A DNA stretch of 64,000 nt from Hyphomonas polymorpha PS728 (GCF_000685315.1 NZ_ARYM01000005.1:62001-126000); one strand, 5' to 3'; shown: positions 43,986 to 53,132, numbered from the stretch's first letter. The notes: generated by a model from the letters alone, not told the origin. Translations and numbers: made by a program.

Positions 43986-44942
43986 ATGACGGGTCGGCCG
44001 CTCATTGCACTGACCGGCGCGACAGGATTTGTTGGCAAGATACTGCTGGCGGACCTGTCGCGGCGTGGCCATCCGGTCCGGGCGTTGGCGCGCGCCGCGC
44101 CGGGGAGAACCTTGCCGGCCCACGCAGGTGTGGAATGGATTGCAGGCGATCTTTCGTCCGGAGAGGTCCTTTCCTCTCTTGTGCGGGGCGCGAGGGTGGT
44201 CATCCATCTGGCGGGCGCGACGAAAGCGAGGGATGCAGCGACATTTCACGAGGTGAATGCGGCGCGCACCGGGGATCTCGTGCAACGCGCACAGGCTGCA
44301 GGCGTGGACCATTTCATACATGTCTCGTCCCTCACCGCGCAGCGGCCCGATGTTTCGCCTTACGCCCGTTCCAAGGCGGACAGCGAGCAACTGGCCATCG
44401 CCAATGCCGGAAACATGGCACTCACTATCCTTCGGGCCCCGGCTGTTCTTGGGCCTGATGATGACGCAACGCGGGCGCTGTTTTCGGCTTTGGCCAGAGG
44501 CCTTCTGCCGAGCCCTGGCGGCGCAGCCGTAAATTTTCGCTTTTCCGTTATTGATGTGGCGGACGTCTCGCGATGCCTTGCCGATTGTGCCACGAGTGCC
44601 GCGAGCGGCATACGATCCATCGCCCCCGCCGGCCATCTCAAGCTCGGTTGGGATGATGTTGCGCAAAGCGCGCAACGCGTTCTGCTCCACCCGGTGCGGC
44701 GCGTCGTGATGCCGCCGCTACTGATGAAAGCGGCTGGTCATGCGGCAGACCTTGCTGTGAAGCTGAACGGGCAACCGCAGGTATTTTCCAGCGGCAAGGT
44801 GCAGGAACTGCTCTCTGGTGACTGGCTGGCGGACACTCAGGTATCAGGGGCCGTTCCGCTCGATGTGACGCTGCAGCGGTGTATTGCCCCCTTTCAGCGG
44901 TCTGCTAGGAAAATGAACAGGTTTGGGAAGAAACGAGCGTGA
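43986..44942 (+). CDS. cerR: NAD-dependent short-chain reductase, CerR (ceramide reductase) candidate
   Basis: A 318-residue extended SDR. The nucleotide motif is GATGFVG (residues 11-17) and the catalytic pair is Y126 and K130 in SPYARSKADSE. In Caulobacter the neighbour of acp and spt, CerR, reduces the keto group of oxidised dihydroceramide. Here the gene lies 18 bases after the acyl-AMP ligase and overlaps the ACP gene by four bases (GTGA), so context gives the function; the sequence alone would only say epimerase or reductase. Confidence 0.82.
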   Translation: MTGRPLIALTGATGFVGKILLADLSRRGHPVRALARAAPGRTLPAHAGVEWIAGDLSSGEVLSSLVRGARVVIHLAGATKARDAATFHEVNAARTGDLVQRAQAAGVDHFIHVSSLTAQRPDVSPYARSKADSEQLAIANAGNMALTILRAPAVLGPDDDATRALFSALARGLLPSPGGAAVNFRFSVIDVADVSRCLADCATSAASGIRSIAPAGHLKLGWDDVAQSAQRVLLHPVRRVVMPPLLMKAAGHAADLAVKLNGQPQVFSSGKVQELLSGDWLADTQVSGAVPLDVTLQRCIAPFQRSARKMNRFGKKRA

Positions 44943-45202
44943 ATATGCCCTCAGGAACAGATCAGAAAGCGATCTTTGAAAACGTTGCCAGAGTGCTTTC
45001 AACCCGCAGCCACACTCAGGCAGCCATCCGTCCGGACACGCGGATAGGCGCCGACCTGGAGATCGATTCCGTCGAGATATTCGACATCGTGATGGAACTT
45101 GAAGACCTCTACAATATTTCCCTGCCGGTCGAGGCAGCATCCGATATCGACACCGTTCACGACCTTGTTGCAAAGATAGGACAACTCGCAAATGTTCGAT
45201 AG
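44939..45202 (+). CDS. Acyl carrier protein of the sphingolipid operon
   Basis: An 87-residue ACP. The phosphopantetheine Ser is S44 in LEIDSVEIFD, with the usual acidic helix II (VMELEDLYNI). The start is GTG 44939, overlapping the reductase stop, or ATG 44945. It overlaps the serine palmitoyltransferase gene by 11 bases. In Caulobacter the matching ACP feeds long-chain acyl groups to the sphingolipid synthase. It is distinct from housekeeping AcpP by context and sequence. Confidence 0.9.
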   Translation: MNMPSGTDQKAIFENVARVLSTRSHTQAAIRPDTRIGADLEIDSVEIFDIVMELEDLYNISLPVEAASDIDTVHDLVAKIGQLANVR

Positions 45203-46385
45203 TGACGCCAAAAAGTCCGACATTTTCGAGAAGTTCGAGAAGGTAGGGCAACGCGCCGAAGCGGTGTTATCGCTGGGCAAGCTGCCCTTCGGCATGACAT
45301 TCGACAAGATCCTGTCGCCGACCCGGGCGCTTGTGGACGGCCGGGAAATCATCCTCGCCGGCACGAACAATTATCTCGGGCTGACATTCTCCGAGGCCGT
45401 TAAATCTGCGGCCATAGATGCCATTGCCCGCCAGGGCACAGCCACGACCGGCAGCCGGCTGGCGAACGGAACATTCCGCGAGCATATCGACCTGGAAGAA
45501 GACCTGAAGACATTTTTCAGGGCGAAGTCTGCGGTCGTCTTCACCACCGGCTACCAGGCAAACCTCGCCGCGATCAGCACATTGGCCGGGCGCGGTGACC
45601 ATCTGCTGATTGATGCCGACAGCCATGCCTGCATATATGATGGATGCCGGCTGAGCGACGCGGAAACCATCCGTTTCCGGCACAACAGCCCCGAAGACCT
45701 CGCAAAACGGCTGGCTCGCCTGCCTGATGAAGGCGCGCGCCTTGTGGTGGTGGAAGGGCTTTATTCCATGCTGGGCGATGTGGCGCCGCTGGATGAATTC
45801 GTTGCCGTGGCCCACGAGCACGGCGCCTATCTCTACGTGGATGAAGCTCATTCGGTGGGCTGTTATGGCGACCGTGGACGCGGACTTGCCGATGCGCTTG
45901 GCGTGCTCGACAAGATCGATTTTCTCTCCGGTACCTTCTCGAAAAGCTTTGCCTCGATTGGTGGGTTCTGCGTATCGCGCCATTCCGGCCTTGATCTGAT
46001 GCGGCTGGTAAGCCGGCCTTATCTTTTCACTGCCTCGGGATCGCCCTCAAACGTGGCGGCGGCGCGCGCAGCCATGGGTGAGATGATGCACGGACCCGAC
46101 CTCAGCCGTGAACTGATGGCGCGGGCGCACCAGCTTCACGCCGGGTTGGCGGCGGCCGGGTTCGCGGCGGCGTCTCCTCCGGGGCCGATCATCGCCCTGC
46201 CTCGCCCCGACGAATTGACAGCTGTGCGGGAATGGAACCAGCTTCTGGCGGCAGGCATCTATGTAAACCTCGCCGTTCCGCCGGCGACACCTCATGCAAA
46301 GTCGCTGTTGCGGCTCAGTGTATCTGCAGCGCATTCGGCAGAAGAGATCGACGCGATTATCTCGGCCTTCCGGGATCTGACTTAA
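45192..46385 (+). CDS. spt: Serine palmitoyltransferase (alpha-oxoamine synthase)
   Basis: A 397-residue PLP enzyme. The lysine Schiff base is K251 in GTFSKSFASIGG; the pyridine-contacting Asp is D217 in VDEAHS; the stacking His is H145 in DSHAC. The glycine-rich ASGSPS region and the substrate GSRLANGT motif fit the family. It joins serine with an acyl thioester to give 3-ketosphinganine, the first step. The paralogues KBL, ALAS and BioF share all these marks, so the assignment rests on the ACP and CerR neighbours. It is the last gene of its operon and converges on a minus-strand operon 21 bases away. Confidence 0.88.
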   Translation: MFDSDAKKSDIFEKFEKVGQRAEAVLSLGKLPFGMTFDKILSPTRALVDGREIILAGTNNYLGLTFSEAVKSAAIDAIARQGTATTGSRLANGTFREHIDLEEDLKTFFRAKSAVVFTTGYQANLAAISTLAGRGDHLLIDADSHACIYDGCRLSDAETIRFRHNSPEDLAKRLARLPDEGARLVVVEGLYSMLGDVAPLDEFVAVAHEHGAYLYVDEAHSVGCYGDRGRGLADALGVLDKIDFLSGTFSKSFASIGGFCVSRHSGLDLMRLVSRPYLFTASGSPSNVAAARAAMGEMMHGPDLSRELMARAHQLHAGLAAAGFAAASPPGPIIALPRPDELTAVREWNQLLAAGIYVNLAVPPATPHAKSLLRLSVSAAHSAEEIDAIISAFRDLT

Positions 46386-46406
46386 AGATCGAGGCACGCA
46401 GCGGCG

Positions 46407-47330
46407 TCAGCGAAAGGCACCCGCCCGATAGAGGCGCCAGGCCAGGGATGGCGCATGGATCAGAGGACGGCGGCGTTCTTCCTCCGTGACCTGAAGGCGC
46501 ACGCCGGAATGGCTTTCGACCTTTTCGAGAATGTAGTCGAGGCCGGCATTGAATGTGGTCGCCGCTTTCATGACGCGCAGCGCGCCCATGGGCTTTCCAA
46601 TAATCCGGCGCAGTATCCACTTCGCCTGGCAGAGGAACGCGCGGGCACGGCCAGGCTTGGGCGGTGTTTCCAGTTCTGCCGCGAACAGTATTTCCGACAG
46701 CCTCTGATAACGGGCCTCGAAACGAGCAACGATTTCGCTGGCACGCGCATCGGGCCGTTCCGGCCTTAATTCCGTTTTATAGCTTTCACTGAGGCCTCTG
46801 ACCCACGGCATGAGCGGCGTAACCGAACCTGACAGAAGCGGGCGGATTTCTCCGGCAAAATGCGCGCAGGCAAGGGCCAGCGTGTCCAGAAGCTGAGTAC
46901 GCACTTCAGAATCGTCTGACAGCACCGCAGAAGGCTGCGCGAAACGGGCCCAGAGCATGCTCTCAAAGGCGCCGCCCCGCGCGCGCCGGTGAAACGCTTT
47001 TTCCGAAACGATCGAATATTTGCTTCGAAGGCGCTTGCCGTTTGCGCCCGTGATCTGCATGAAATGCACGCCGGGTGGGAGCAACCACGATCCGAAACGC
47101 TTCAGGCCTGATCCGTAGACAGATTTGTACTGATCCACGATGACATAGAAATCATACATCTTGTCAGCCACTTCGCCTTGACGCATGGCGGATCCGTAGA
47201 AGACGAGCCCCCGCACAGCGCCCTTGTGGCGTTCGCATATCGCTTCCGCGACTTCGCGGGCACCTTCACCCAGCTTGATCTGATCCTCAAGGATAAGGGC
47301 GCGTAAGGCCGGTAAACGGGCGTCGGTCAT
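46407..47330 (-). CDS. Tam41-like nucleotidyltransferase, candidate lipid cytidylyltransferase
   Basis: A 307-residue soluble protein. The segment LVFYGSAMRQGEVADKMYDFYVIVDQY (in parts) carries a GS motif at residues 46-47 and a DFYV strand with D60, the layout of the Tam41 group of CDP-diacylglycerol synthases, which lack membrane spans. VSEKAFHRR and WARFAQPSAVL also suit that family. It is the last gene of the lptF-like operon, 2 bases after the ceramide-kinase-like gene. The inferred job is to turn a lipid phosphate into its CDP form. It may instead act on phosphatidate; the sequence cannot decide. Confidence 0.72.
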   Translation of the reverse strand: MTDARLPALRALILEDQIKLGEGAREVAEAICERHKGAVRGLVFYGSAMRQGEVADKMYDFYVIVDQYKSVYGSGLKRFGSWLLPPGVHFMQITGANGKRLRSKYSIVSEKAFHRRARGGAFESMLWARFAQPSAVLSDDSEVRTQLLDTLALACAHFAGEIRPLLSGSVTPLMPWVRGLSESYKTELRPERPDARASEIVARFEARYQRLSEILFAAELETPPKPGRARAFLCQAKWILRRIIGKPMGALRVMKAATTFNAGLDYILEKVESHSGVRLQVTEEERRRPLIHAPSLAWRLYRAGAFR

Positions 47331-47332
47331 CG

Positions 47333-48295
47333 TTATCTCAGAAACCGGATGGGGCGGGTGGACGTGATCCGGATGGGATCATATGCCGGGATTTGCAATA
47401 GCTCCCCGTCCAGCACAATCGGGCCGGAGCAGTTGAGCGTGAGCCTGTCTGTCCGATAGCTTGTGAGCCCATGGCGGGTCATTTCCGGACCTGTGGCATT
47501 CGCGAGAATTTTCAGGAATGCAGCCCGAAACGCGGAGATCGGCCACTGGGCGTAGGTGAGAGCGATGGGCCCGCCCTCCTCCCCCCAGAAAGGTTTCAAG
47601 CCGAGGCTCAGATAAGGCAGAGTCGTCATGAGGCTGAGCGCGTGGACGCCCTGCAGGCGGAAGACCGCGCTCTCTGCCTTGTAATCACAGGGGCGCAGCA
47701 ATGGCGCTCCATCCGTGTCCAGATAGGATCCAGGCGAGACGACGAAGCGAGCGGCCGCGTTGGCGACAGCGAGCGATCCCCTGTGGCCGTCCCCATGTAT
47801 CTGCTTCTGGGTGTAGAGCATCGCGCGGGCGAGCGATCCGGTGGAGAGCAGCATACCGACCAGAGGTGCCGGGAGATTGGAGCTTTCGATCCGGAGTGCG
47901 GGCAAGCTGGTCCGCGTGGAGAGGCTATCCGCGCGGCCGGATCTTATGAGTGCTTCAATATCGTCACCGGCGCTGCGGCGGAGACCGGCCACCTTGAAGG
48001 CAAGATTGGTGCTGCCTCCTGGCAGGATACCCATGTCCGGAAGTTGCGCGCTTCCCTCGGCAAAGCCCGGCCACCCTGACAACACAGCCTGGAGCGTGCC
48101 ATCGCCGCCTTCGACAAAGACGGCAGACGGATGCTCCGCGGTGAGCTGGCGCAGCTGATCCGGCAGACGGGCAAAGTCATCAATGCGGATCAGCACGGCA
48201 TCTTCCACGCGCGCAGCAACCCGTTCGAGCGTTGAGCCTTTACGCTGGACCGTGTGGCTGAGTGGATTGACGATAAAGCCGATCTTGCGGCTCAT
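47333..48295 (-). CDS. Diacylglycerol-kinase-family lipid kinase, ceramide kinase candidate
   Basis: A 320-residue enzyme with the DAGK catalytic motifs GGDGT (residues 64-68) and PGGSTNLA (about 92-99), and the C-terminal IVLDGE. Start ATG 48295 overlaps the LptG-like gene by four bases. Caulobacter's ceramide kinase CpgB belongs to this family and lies in the same type of locus, so phosphorylation of ceramide is the best guess. The second half, with HALSLMTTLPYLSLGLKPFW, is longer than in YegS-type kinases. A diacylglycerol kinase cannot be excluded. Confidence 0.82.
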   Translation of the reverse strand: MSRKIGFIVNPLSHTVQRKGSTLERVAARVEDAVLIRIDDFARLPDQLRQLTAEHPSAVFVEGGDGTLQAVLSGWPGFAEGSAQLPDMGILPGGSTNLAFKVAGLRRSAGDDIEALIRSGRADSLSTRTSLPALRIESSNLPAPLVGMLLSTGSLARAMLYTQKQIHGDGHRGSLAVANAAARFVVSPGSYLDTDGAPLLRPCDYKAESAVFRLQGVHALSLMTTLPYLSLGLKPFWGEEGGPIALTYAQWPISAFRAAFLKILANATGPEMTRHGLTSYRTDRLTLNCSGPIVLDGELLQIPAYDPIRITSTRPIRFLR

Positions 48296-49347
48296 TTCCT
48301 GACCTCACGGTCCAGTGCCAACCACAGACTGGCGCAGAAGAGGACGAGGATTGGAAACGTAACGGCCAACACCGGACTGAGGCTCCCATTCTCTGCCAGC
48401 GTTTTCAGGATGCCGTCTACCACCATATAAACAAAGCCAGCGGCAACTCCCGCGGCGACAGCCAGATCGGCATTCGACCGCCTGCCATAGACCTGCATGA
48501 TTGGCACGGCCAGAAATAGAAAGCCGATTGCCGTGACCGGCAGCAATATGCGGTTCAGCGCCCAGAGCAGATAAGCGCCGGATGGCCGGCTTCCCGATCC
48601 GCGCATTTCACTGAGCGCAAAGAGATTCGAGATGGCCAGATCCCGCGGTGACGCGAGCAGAAGCTGAAGGCTATCGGGAGTTTGGGGGCTTGGCCAGAAG
48701 GACATCTCCCGGGGAGCATCGCCATCGAAGCGCCGCTGGCTGGTATTGCTGAGCTGCCAGCCACCATCAGCGGGACGCGCTGTTTCGGCCATGGTGACGG
48801 ACACAACGGCCCCTTCGGCATTCCGTTCGAAAATCGTGATGCCGCTTAACTCATCCTTCTGCATACTGCTCAACTCGATCAGCAGCGGACCATCTGAAAG
48901 CCAGAGCTTCTCCGGCGTCTGGGCGTCTTCCTGAAGCGCGCCGGCGCCGAGCCAGGCCTGCAATGCACGGGTGGAGGGCGGAGCGGCGATATCAATTGCC
49001 AAGGCAGAGACCACGCCTGCCACGAAGACAACGGGCGCCAGCGTCCTCATCTGTCCGAATACGGAAATACCGGAGGCGGAGATCGAAACGAGTTCATTGC
49101 GCCGGAACAGCGATGCATAGGTGAGAAGCGCTGCCAGCAGAAAGGCAAAGACTACAATCCTATCGAACAGGGCTGGCAGGCGCAGCCACATATATCGCAT
49201 CTGCCCCTCAAACCCGGCACCGGCCGGCAGCTTGTCGGCATTGCTGAGTGCGTCGAGGACGCCCAGAAGCGCAACCAGCGCCAGCGCTACAACGACCAAG
49301 CGCTGCAGGAATAACAGGGAAAGATACCGGGTAAGACGCGTGGTCAT
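48292..49347 (-). CDS. LptG-like permease in sphingolipid operon
   Basis: A 351-residue LptF/LptG family protein: three helices at the N-terminus, a periplasmic jellyroll domain (about residues 125-260), and three C-terminal helices. It begins LTRYLSLLFLQRLVVVALAL and has the typical SISASGISVFGQM loop. LptF and LptG extract LPS and pass it to the periplasmic bridge. It overlaps the LptF-like gene by four bases and the kinase gene by four, so it is coupled to both. No LptB ATPase, LptC or LptD is near. A paralogue specialised for the sphingolipid is likely. Confidence 0.83.
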   Translation of the reverse strand: MTTRLTRYLSLLFLQRLVVVALALVALLGVLDALSNADKLPAGAGFEGQMRYMWLRLPALFDRIVVFAFLLAALLTYASLFRRNELVSISASGISVFGQMRTLAPVVFVAGVVSALAIDIAAPPSTRALQAWLGAGALQEDAQTPEKLWLSDGPLLIELSSMQKDELSGITIFERNAEGAVVSVTMAETARPADGGWQLSNTSQRRFDGDAPREMSFWPSPQTPDSLQLLLASPRDLAISNLFALSEMRGSGSRPSGAYLLWALNRILLPVTAIGFLFLAVPIMQVYGRRSNADLAVAAGVAAGFVYMVVDGILKTLAENGSLSPVLAVTFPILVLFCASLWLALDREVRK

Positions 49348-50519
49348 GTTGCCTGCTTTCCGGCAAGGGCGCTGGCATAATCTGTTCCCTGGCGGGCGAT
49401 CCTGCGACGACCTGCAAGAAGGCTTCCCTCGGAAAGACGCTGAAACAAGGCAAGCGCGGCGAGCGCCACAAGAAGGACGATAGGCCAGAAACCCGCCCAG
49501 GGGGGGATGATCCCCTCGTTGGCCTGAACCAGAGTGAACTCCAGAACCTTTTGGACGCCCAGCAGGATGAGGATACCCAGAATCACACCGCTGGAGCGCG
49601 CGATCCGGCCGAGGTTCAAGCCCAGAAGGACAGCGATGAGCGGCATGACAAGCAATAAGGCTGCGCGGCTGGTCCGGTCATGAAACGCTGAAGCGGCAAC
49701 GGCAGGCTCAATGCCTTCTCCACTGGCTGCTGACGAAGGGCTGAGCAGTTCGGAGAGGAACAACTCGCGCTCGTCATTTCCGCGTTCACGGTACTGTCCG
49801 GCATCCGGAATCACCGGCCAGATAAGCTCTGCAAATTCGATCCTGTCATACTCTTCTGGCGGATCGCCATCGCGATAGGCGGCGCCCGCGCCTTCCTGGA
49901 GAATGATTTCCCACTCCCCGGAGCGCGGCTCCTGCAAAAGGCCGGTGCGGCCTGTGAGTACGGTACGGGTACCGTCCGGCTCTGTCTCCAGAATGAAGGT
50001 TTGTCCCAGCCGCCGGCTCGAGGCCTGGACGCTATCTGTCCAGATGATCCGGTTGTTGTACTGGACGAACTTCTGCTCCTGAAACACGGACAGCACCGAC
50101 TGGTGCTGAAGATTGTAAACGATCTCGCGATACGAGTAGCGCGACAGAGGCTGAAGGATACCGGAGATCAGGAGGGAGGCTGCTGCCAGAACAAGCGCAA
50201 CCAGCATGAAGGGCCGGACAATCCGGTAAAGTGATACCCCTGCCGCCATCAGCGCGACGATTTCCCCCGAGCGGCTAAGCCGGTCGATTGTCAGGATCAT
50301 CGAGATCAGAAACGCGCCCGGCAATGCCAGATTCAGGTAATGTGGAATCAGGTTGGCGATCAGGAGAGAGCCCGAAAGCAGTGCACTTCCAGAGCCCGAA
50401 ACCAGTTCGGTAATACGGATAAGCCGCTCCAGCAGCAAAAGCGCCATGGCCAGGACGGTAAGGCCTGCAAACATGCCAAGAAAGCTACGGATCAGGTAGC
50501 GATCAAGCCTGGCAATCAT
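49344..50519 (-). CDS. LptF-like permease in sphingolipid operon
   Basis: A 391-residue LptF/LptG family protein that heads the operon. The N-terminus MIARLDRYLIRSFLGMFAGL and the loop SGEIVALMAAGVSLYRIVRP are typical of LptF; a periplasmic domain follows and then three helices, near the end NEGIIPPWAGFWPIV. The ATG at 50519 follows a G-rich ribosome site. It is divergent from the DUF2141 gene; the 130-base gap should hold both promoters. With the next gene it would form the heterodimer of an export permease, relying on the housekeeping ATPase. Whether it is the only LptF of the genome is unknown. Confidence 0.83.
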   Translation of the reverse strand: MIARLDRYLIRSFLGMFAGLTVLAMALLLLERLIRITELVSGSGSALLSGSLLIANLIPHYLNLALPGAFLISMILTIDRLSRSGEIVALMAAGVSLYRIVRPFMLVALVLAAASLLISGILQPLSRYSYREIVYNLQHQSVLSVFQEQKFVQYNNRIIWTDSVQASSRRLGQTFILETEPDGTRTVLTGRTGLLQEPRSGEWEIILQEGAGAAYRDGDPPEEYDRIEFAELIWPVIPDAGQYRERGNDERELFLSELLSPSSAASGEGIEPAVAASAFHDRTSRAALLLVMPLIAVLLGLNLGRIARSSGVILGILILLGVQKVLEFTLVQANEGIIPPWAGFWPIVLLVALAALALFQRLSEGSLLAGRRRIARQGTDYASALAGKQAT

Positions 50520-50649
50520 TACCCACTCCCCCGGCCAATCGCTCTCGGCTGACTTTGTTATAGCATCGCGTGTGACAGTCCATTGATCCCTGCACCGGCT
50601 TGGCGCTACTAACAGTCTGAAGCATATGTGTCACAATAGGACTGTGTTG

Positions 50650-51135
50650 ATGCACCTTGGCAAGGTTCTGATGCTGATGCTGGCGATCTTTTGCCAGACA
50701 GCTGCGGCGCAAACCCTCAATGTCTTGGATATTCGCGCCGACGAGGCCGGTGATATCTGTGGCCACGGGGGACCGCAGATTGAAGTCCTCGTAACTGGCA
50801 TCTATGCGGAGGGAATTCTGACGGTCGAGCTGTACAAGCCGAGTGAACGGGACTTCCTGAAAAAAGCTTCTCGCCTGAAACGTGTGCGCGTGCCCGCCGA
50901 GAACGGGTCGCAGCGCGTCTGTTTTGATCTGCCGTCATCGGGAACCTATGCAGTGGCCGCCTATCATGACGTGAACGGTGACCGGGAACTCGCCCGGCAC
51001 TGGAACATGCTGCCAGCTGAGCCCTTTGCCCTTTCCAACAATCAGAAGCTCAAACTGCGCATGCCCAAGTTCGACGAAGCCGCCTTCAAGGCGGGTGATC
51101 AGACAACAACGGTCCGACTTGAGCTTCGCAAATGA
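50650..51135 (+). CDS. Periplasmic DUF2141 protein
   Basis: A 161-residue exported protein. Signal peptide MHLGKVLMLMLAIFCQ ends near TAAAQ; the mature part has the DUF2141 mark AAYHDVNGDRELAR. ATG 50650 follows AGGA. The family is widespread in Gram-negatives and has a beta-sandwich; no function is known. It overlaps the ceramide synthase candidate by four bases, so it belongs to the sphingolipid operon and could carry or present the lipid in the periplasm. That is speculation. Confidence 0.83.
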   Translation: MHLGKVLMLMLAIFCQTAAAQTLNVLDIRADEAGDICGHGGPQIEVLVTGIYAEGILTVELYKPSERDFLKKASRLKRVRVPAENGSQRVCFDLPSSGTYAVAAYHDVNGDRELARHWNMLPAEPFALSNNQKLKLRMPKFDEAAFKAGDQTTTVRLELRK

Positions 51136-52316
51136 ATATCCATGCGCCAATTCAGAATCTCTCTTTTGGCAATGAGCCTGTTACAGTGCGGCGGGTGGAA
51201 AGCGCGGCCGACCGGCGCGCGTTTCTGGACCTCCCTTTTCGCGCTTATGGCAACCTGCCAGCCTGGCGGGCGCCCCTGAGATTTGAGCGCGCGGCGCAAA
51301 TCGATCCTCGCCGCAATCCGGCGCTTGCGCAGATGCCACATGATTTGTTGCTGGCCTGGCGGGGCACACAGGCCGTTGGCCGGATTGCCGTGTTCATAAA
51401 TCCCGCTCACCTGGCGCGGCATAATGATCAGACGGGTCATTTCGGATTTCTGGACACGCTGCAGGAAGACGAGGAAACCATCTCCGCGCTGATGGGGGCT
51501 GCCGAAGCGTGGCTGCGCCAGAGGGGCATGCGGCGGATTGCAGGGCCATTCAACTTCTCCGTGAACGAAGAGTGCGGCCTTCTGGTCGACGGGTTTGATA
51601 CGCCGCCCGTAATGATGATGTTGCACGGCCGGCCGGATTATGCCCCCTCTCTGGAGCGCGCCGGATATTCCAAGGCCATGGACATGTTCGCCTACATGAT
51701 CCGGATGGGCGAGACATATGAGCCGCCTGGTATTGCCAGCAGGCTGATCGAGGGCTTTGAACGCGATCCGCGGCTGAGGATCCGAAATCTGGACAGCCGC
51801 AACTATGAGAACGAGATTAATCAGATCCTCGACATATTCGATGATGCGTGGTCGGACAATTGGGGCTTCGTGCCCTTTGGAAAGGCCGAAATTACGCATA
51901 TGGCCAAGGAGCTGAAGCCCCTCATAAGCCCCGATCATCTCTGGATAGGACTGATCGATGAGGAGCCCGCCTGTTTTGCTCTCGTACTGCCGGATATTTT
52001 CGAGGCCGCCGAAGGGCTGAATGGCCGGCTTCTGCCATTTGGCTGGGTACAGTTTCTTCACCGATTGAAGGTCGCGGGCACCACAACCGCCCGGATACCG
52101 CTGGCCGGAATGCGGCGGAAGTTTCACAAGACGCGCCGCGGCGTGCAGACCATGGCAGCTACCTGCAGCATGACACTGGCGGCGCAGCATGCCCGAGGCG
52201 TGCGCAACATCGAAGCCTCCTGGATTCTGGAAACGAACACCAATCTGATCAACATCATCTCGCTGTTCGACGCGCCGAAATACAAGACCTATCGCATCTA
52301 CGGAAAACCCCTTTGA
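51132..52316 (+). CDS. bcerS: Bacterial ceramide synthase (bCerS) candidate, GNAT-like
   Basis: A 394-residue protein of the long GNAT-like family that contains Caulobacter's ceramide synthase. Marks are FLDLPFRAYGNLPAWRAPLRFE at the N-terminus, RIAVFINP, GFLDTL (a GNAT core) and AGPFNFSVNEECGLLVDGF. It has no membrane helices. The family attaches the second acyl chain to the sphingoid amine, here after ACP-bound substrate formation. It overlaps DUF2141 by four bases and the following nucleotidyltransferase by four. Since many such GNAT proteins have other uses, the neighbours give most of the weight. Confidence 0.8.
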   Translation: MNIHAPIQNLSFGNEPVTVRRVESAADRRAFLDLPFRAYGNLPAWRAPLRFERAAQIDPRRNPALAQMPHDLLLAWRGTQAVGRIAVFINPAHLARHNDQTGHFGFLDTLQEDEETISALMGAAEAWLRQRGMRRIAGPFNFSVNEECGLLVDGFDTPPVMMMLHGRPDYAPSLERAGYSKAMDMFAYMIRMGETYEPPGIASRLIEGFERDPRLRIRNLDSRNYENEINQILDIFDDAWSDNWGFVPFGKAEITHMAKELKPLISPDHLWIGLIDEEPACFALVLPDIFEAAEGLNGRLLPFGWVQFLHRLKVAGTTTARIPLAGMRRKFHKTRRGVQTMAATCSMTLAAQHARGVRNIEASWILETNTNLINIISLFDAPKYKTYRIYGKPL

Positions 52317-53110
52317 GCCAGCACTCCGCGTGTGACACGGCATATGCGCTTGTGCTGGCTGGCGCGCGGGCGAGCGGGGATGCGCTCGCCATGGCCCACG
52401 GCGTTCAAAGCAAAGCGCTGATCAATATTGGCGGCGCGCCGATGCTGTCGAGCGTACTCCGCTCCCTGATGCAAAGCGGCCGTCTGTGTACGGCGCCTTA
52501 TGTTTCAGGGCTTGAACCGGAAGTGCTTGAAGAAGCCAGCGGCGGCATACCTGCGCAGCGAGCCCAGTCGGTATCCGGCGGCCCGGCCTCCAGCCTTCTG
52601 GGCGCGATAGAGGGCGGGATCCAACTGCCCCTGCTTGTGACGACCTGCGATCATGCGCTGCTCACATCAGAAATGGTAGATCACTTCGTTGGAGAGGCCA
52701 TTCGGGGCGGCGCGGATCTGACCGTAGGGTTGGCATCGAAGGAGACAATACAGGCGAGCTATCCACAAACACGGCGAACCTATATCCCATTCGGGGGGGC
52801 TCCCATGTCTGGCTGCAATCTGTTTTTCATCCGCTCATCCGAAGCACTGAAGATTATCCGGTTCTGGCAACAGGCAGAGCAGGACCGCAAGAAGCCGTGG
52901 AAGATAGCCTGGCGCTTTGGGCCGGTGACAGCACTCCGGTTACTGATCGGCAGGCCGGATGTTCACAGGGCCTTCCAGATGATTTCTGCGAGACTGGGCG
53001 CGCGCGCAGGCGTTGTTGTGATGCCGTTTGCTGAAGCCGCAATTGATGTCGACTCCCAAGCCGATCTTGAGCTGGTCCGGAGCATTCTAGCGGACCGGCG
53101 GCAGGGCTGA
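52313..53110 (+). CDS. MobA-like NTP transferase, head-group candidate
   Basis: A 265-residue protein of the nucleotide-diphosphate-sugar transferase fold. The N-terminus ALVLAGARASGDALAMAHGVQSKALINIGG (in parts) replaces the normal GGxGxR loop with GARASGD, and K in QSKAL is kept. TCDHALL supplies the metal Asp. It starts at TTG 52313, in a TTGA overlap with the ceramide synthase stop. It may activate an alcohol phosphate as a CDP or similar derivative; no substrate can be read from the sequence. Confidence 0.75.
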   Translation: MSQHSACDTAYALVLAGARASGDALAMAHGVQSKALINIGGAPMLSSVLRSLMQSGRLCTAPYVSGLEPEVLEEASGGIPAQRAQSVSGGPASSLLGAIEGGIQLPLLVTTCDHALLTSEMVDHFVGEAIRGGADLTVGLASKETIQASYPQTRRTYIPFGGAPMSGCNLFFIRSSEALKIIRFWQQAEQDRKKPWKIAWRFGPVTALRLLIGRPDVHRAFQMISARLGARAGVVVMPFAEAAIDVDSQADLELVRSILADRRQG

Positions 53111-53132
53111 AAATGCAGGTGCAAACCTCCAG

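Noticed and set aside
48292-50519. Housekeeping lptF-lptG locus for LPS
   Set aside because: No lptD, surA or pepA neighbours, and the genes are coupled to a lipid kinase; kept as a paralogue hypothesis rather than called the essential pair.
51099-52343. 414-codon minus-strand frame opposite the ceramide synthase candidate
   Set aside because: The plus-strand gene matches a family over its length and is coupled to both neighbours; the shadow has no motif.
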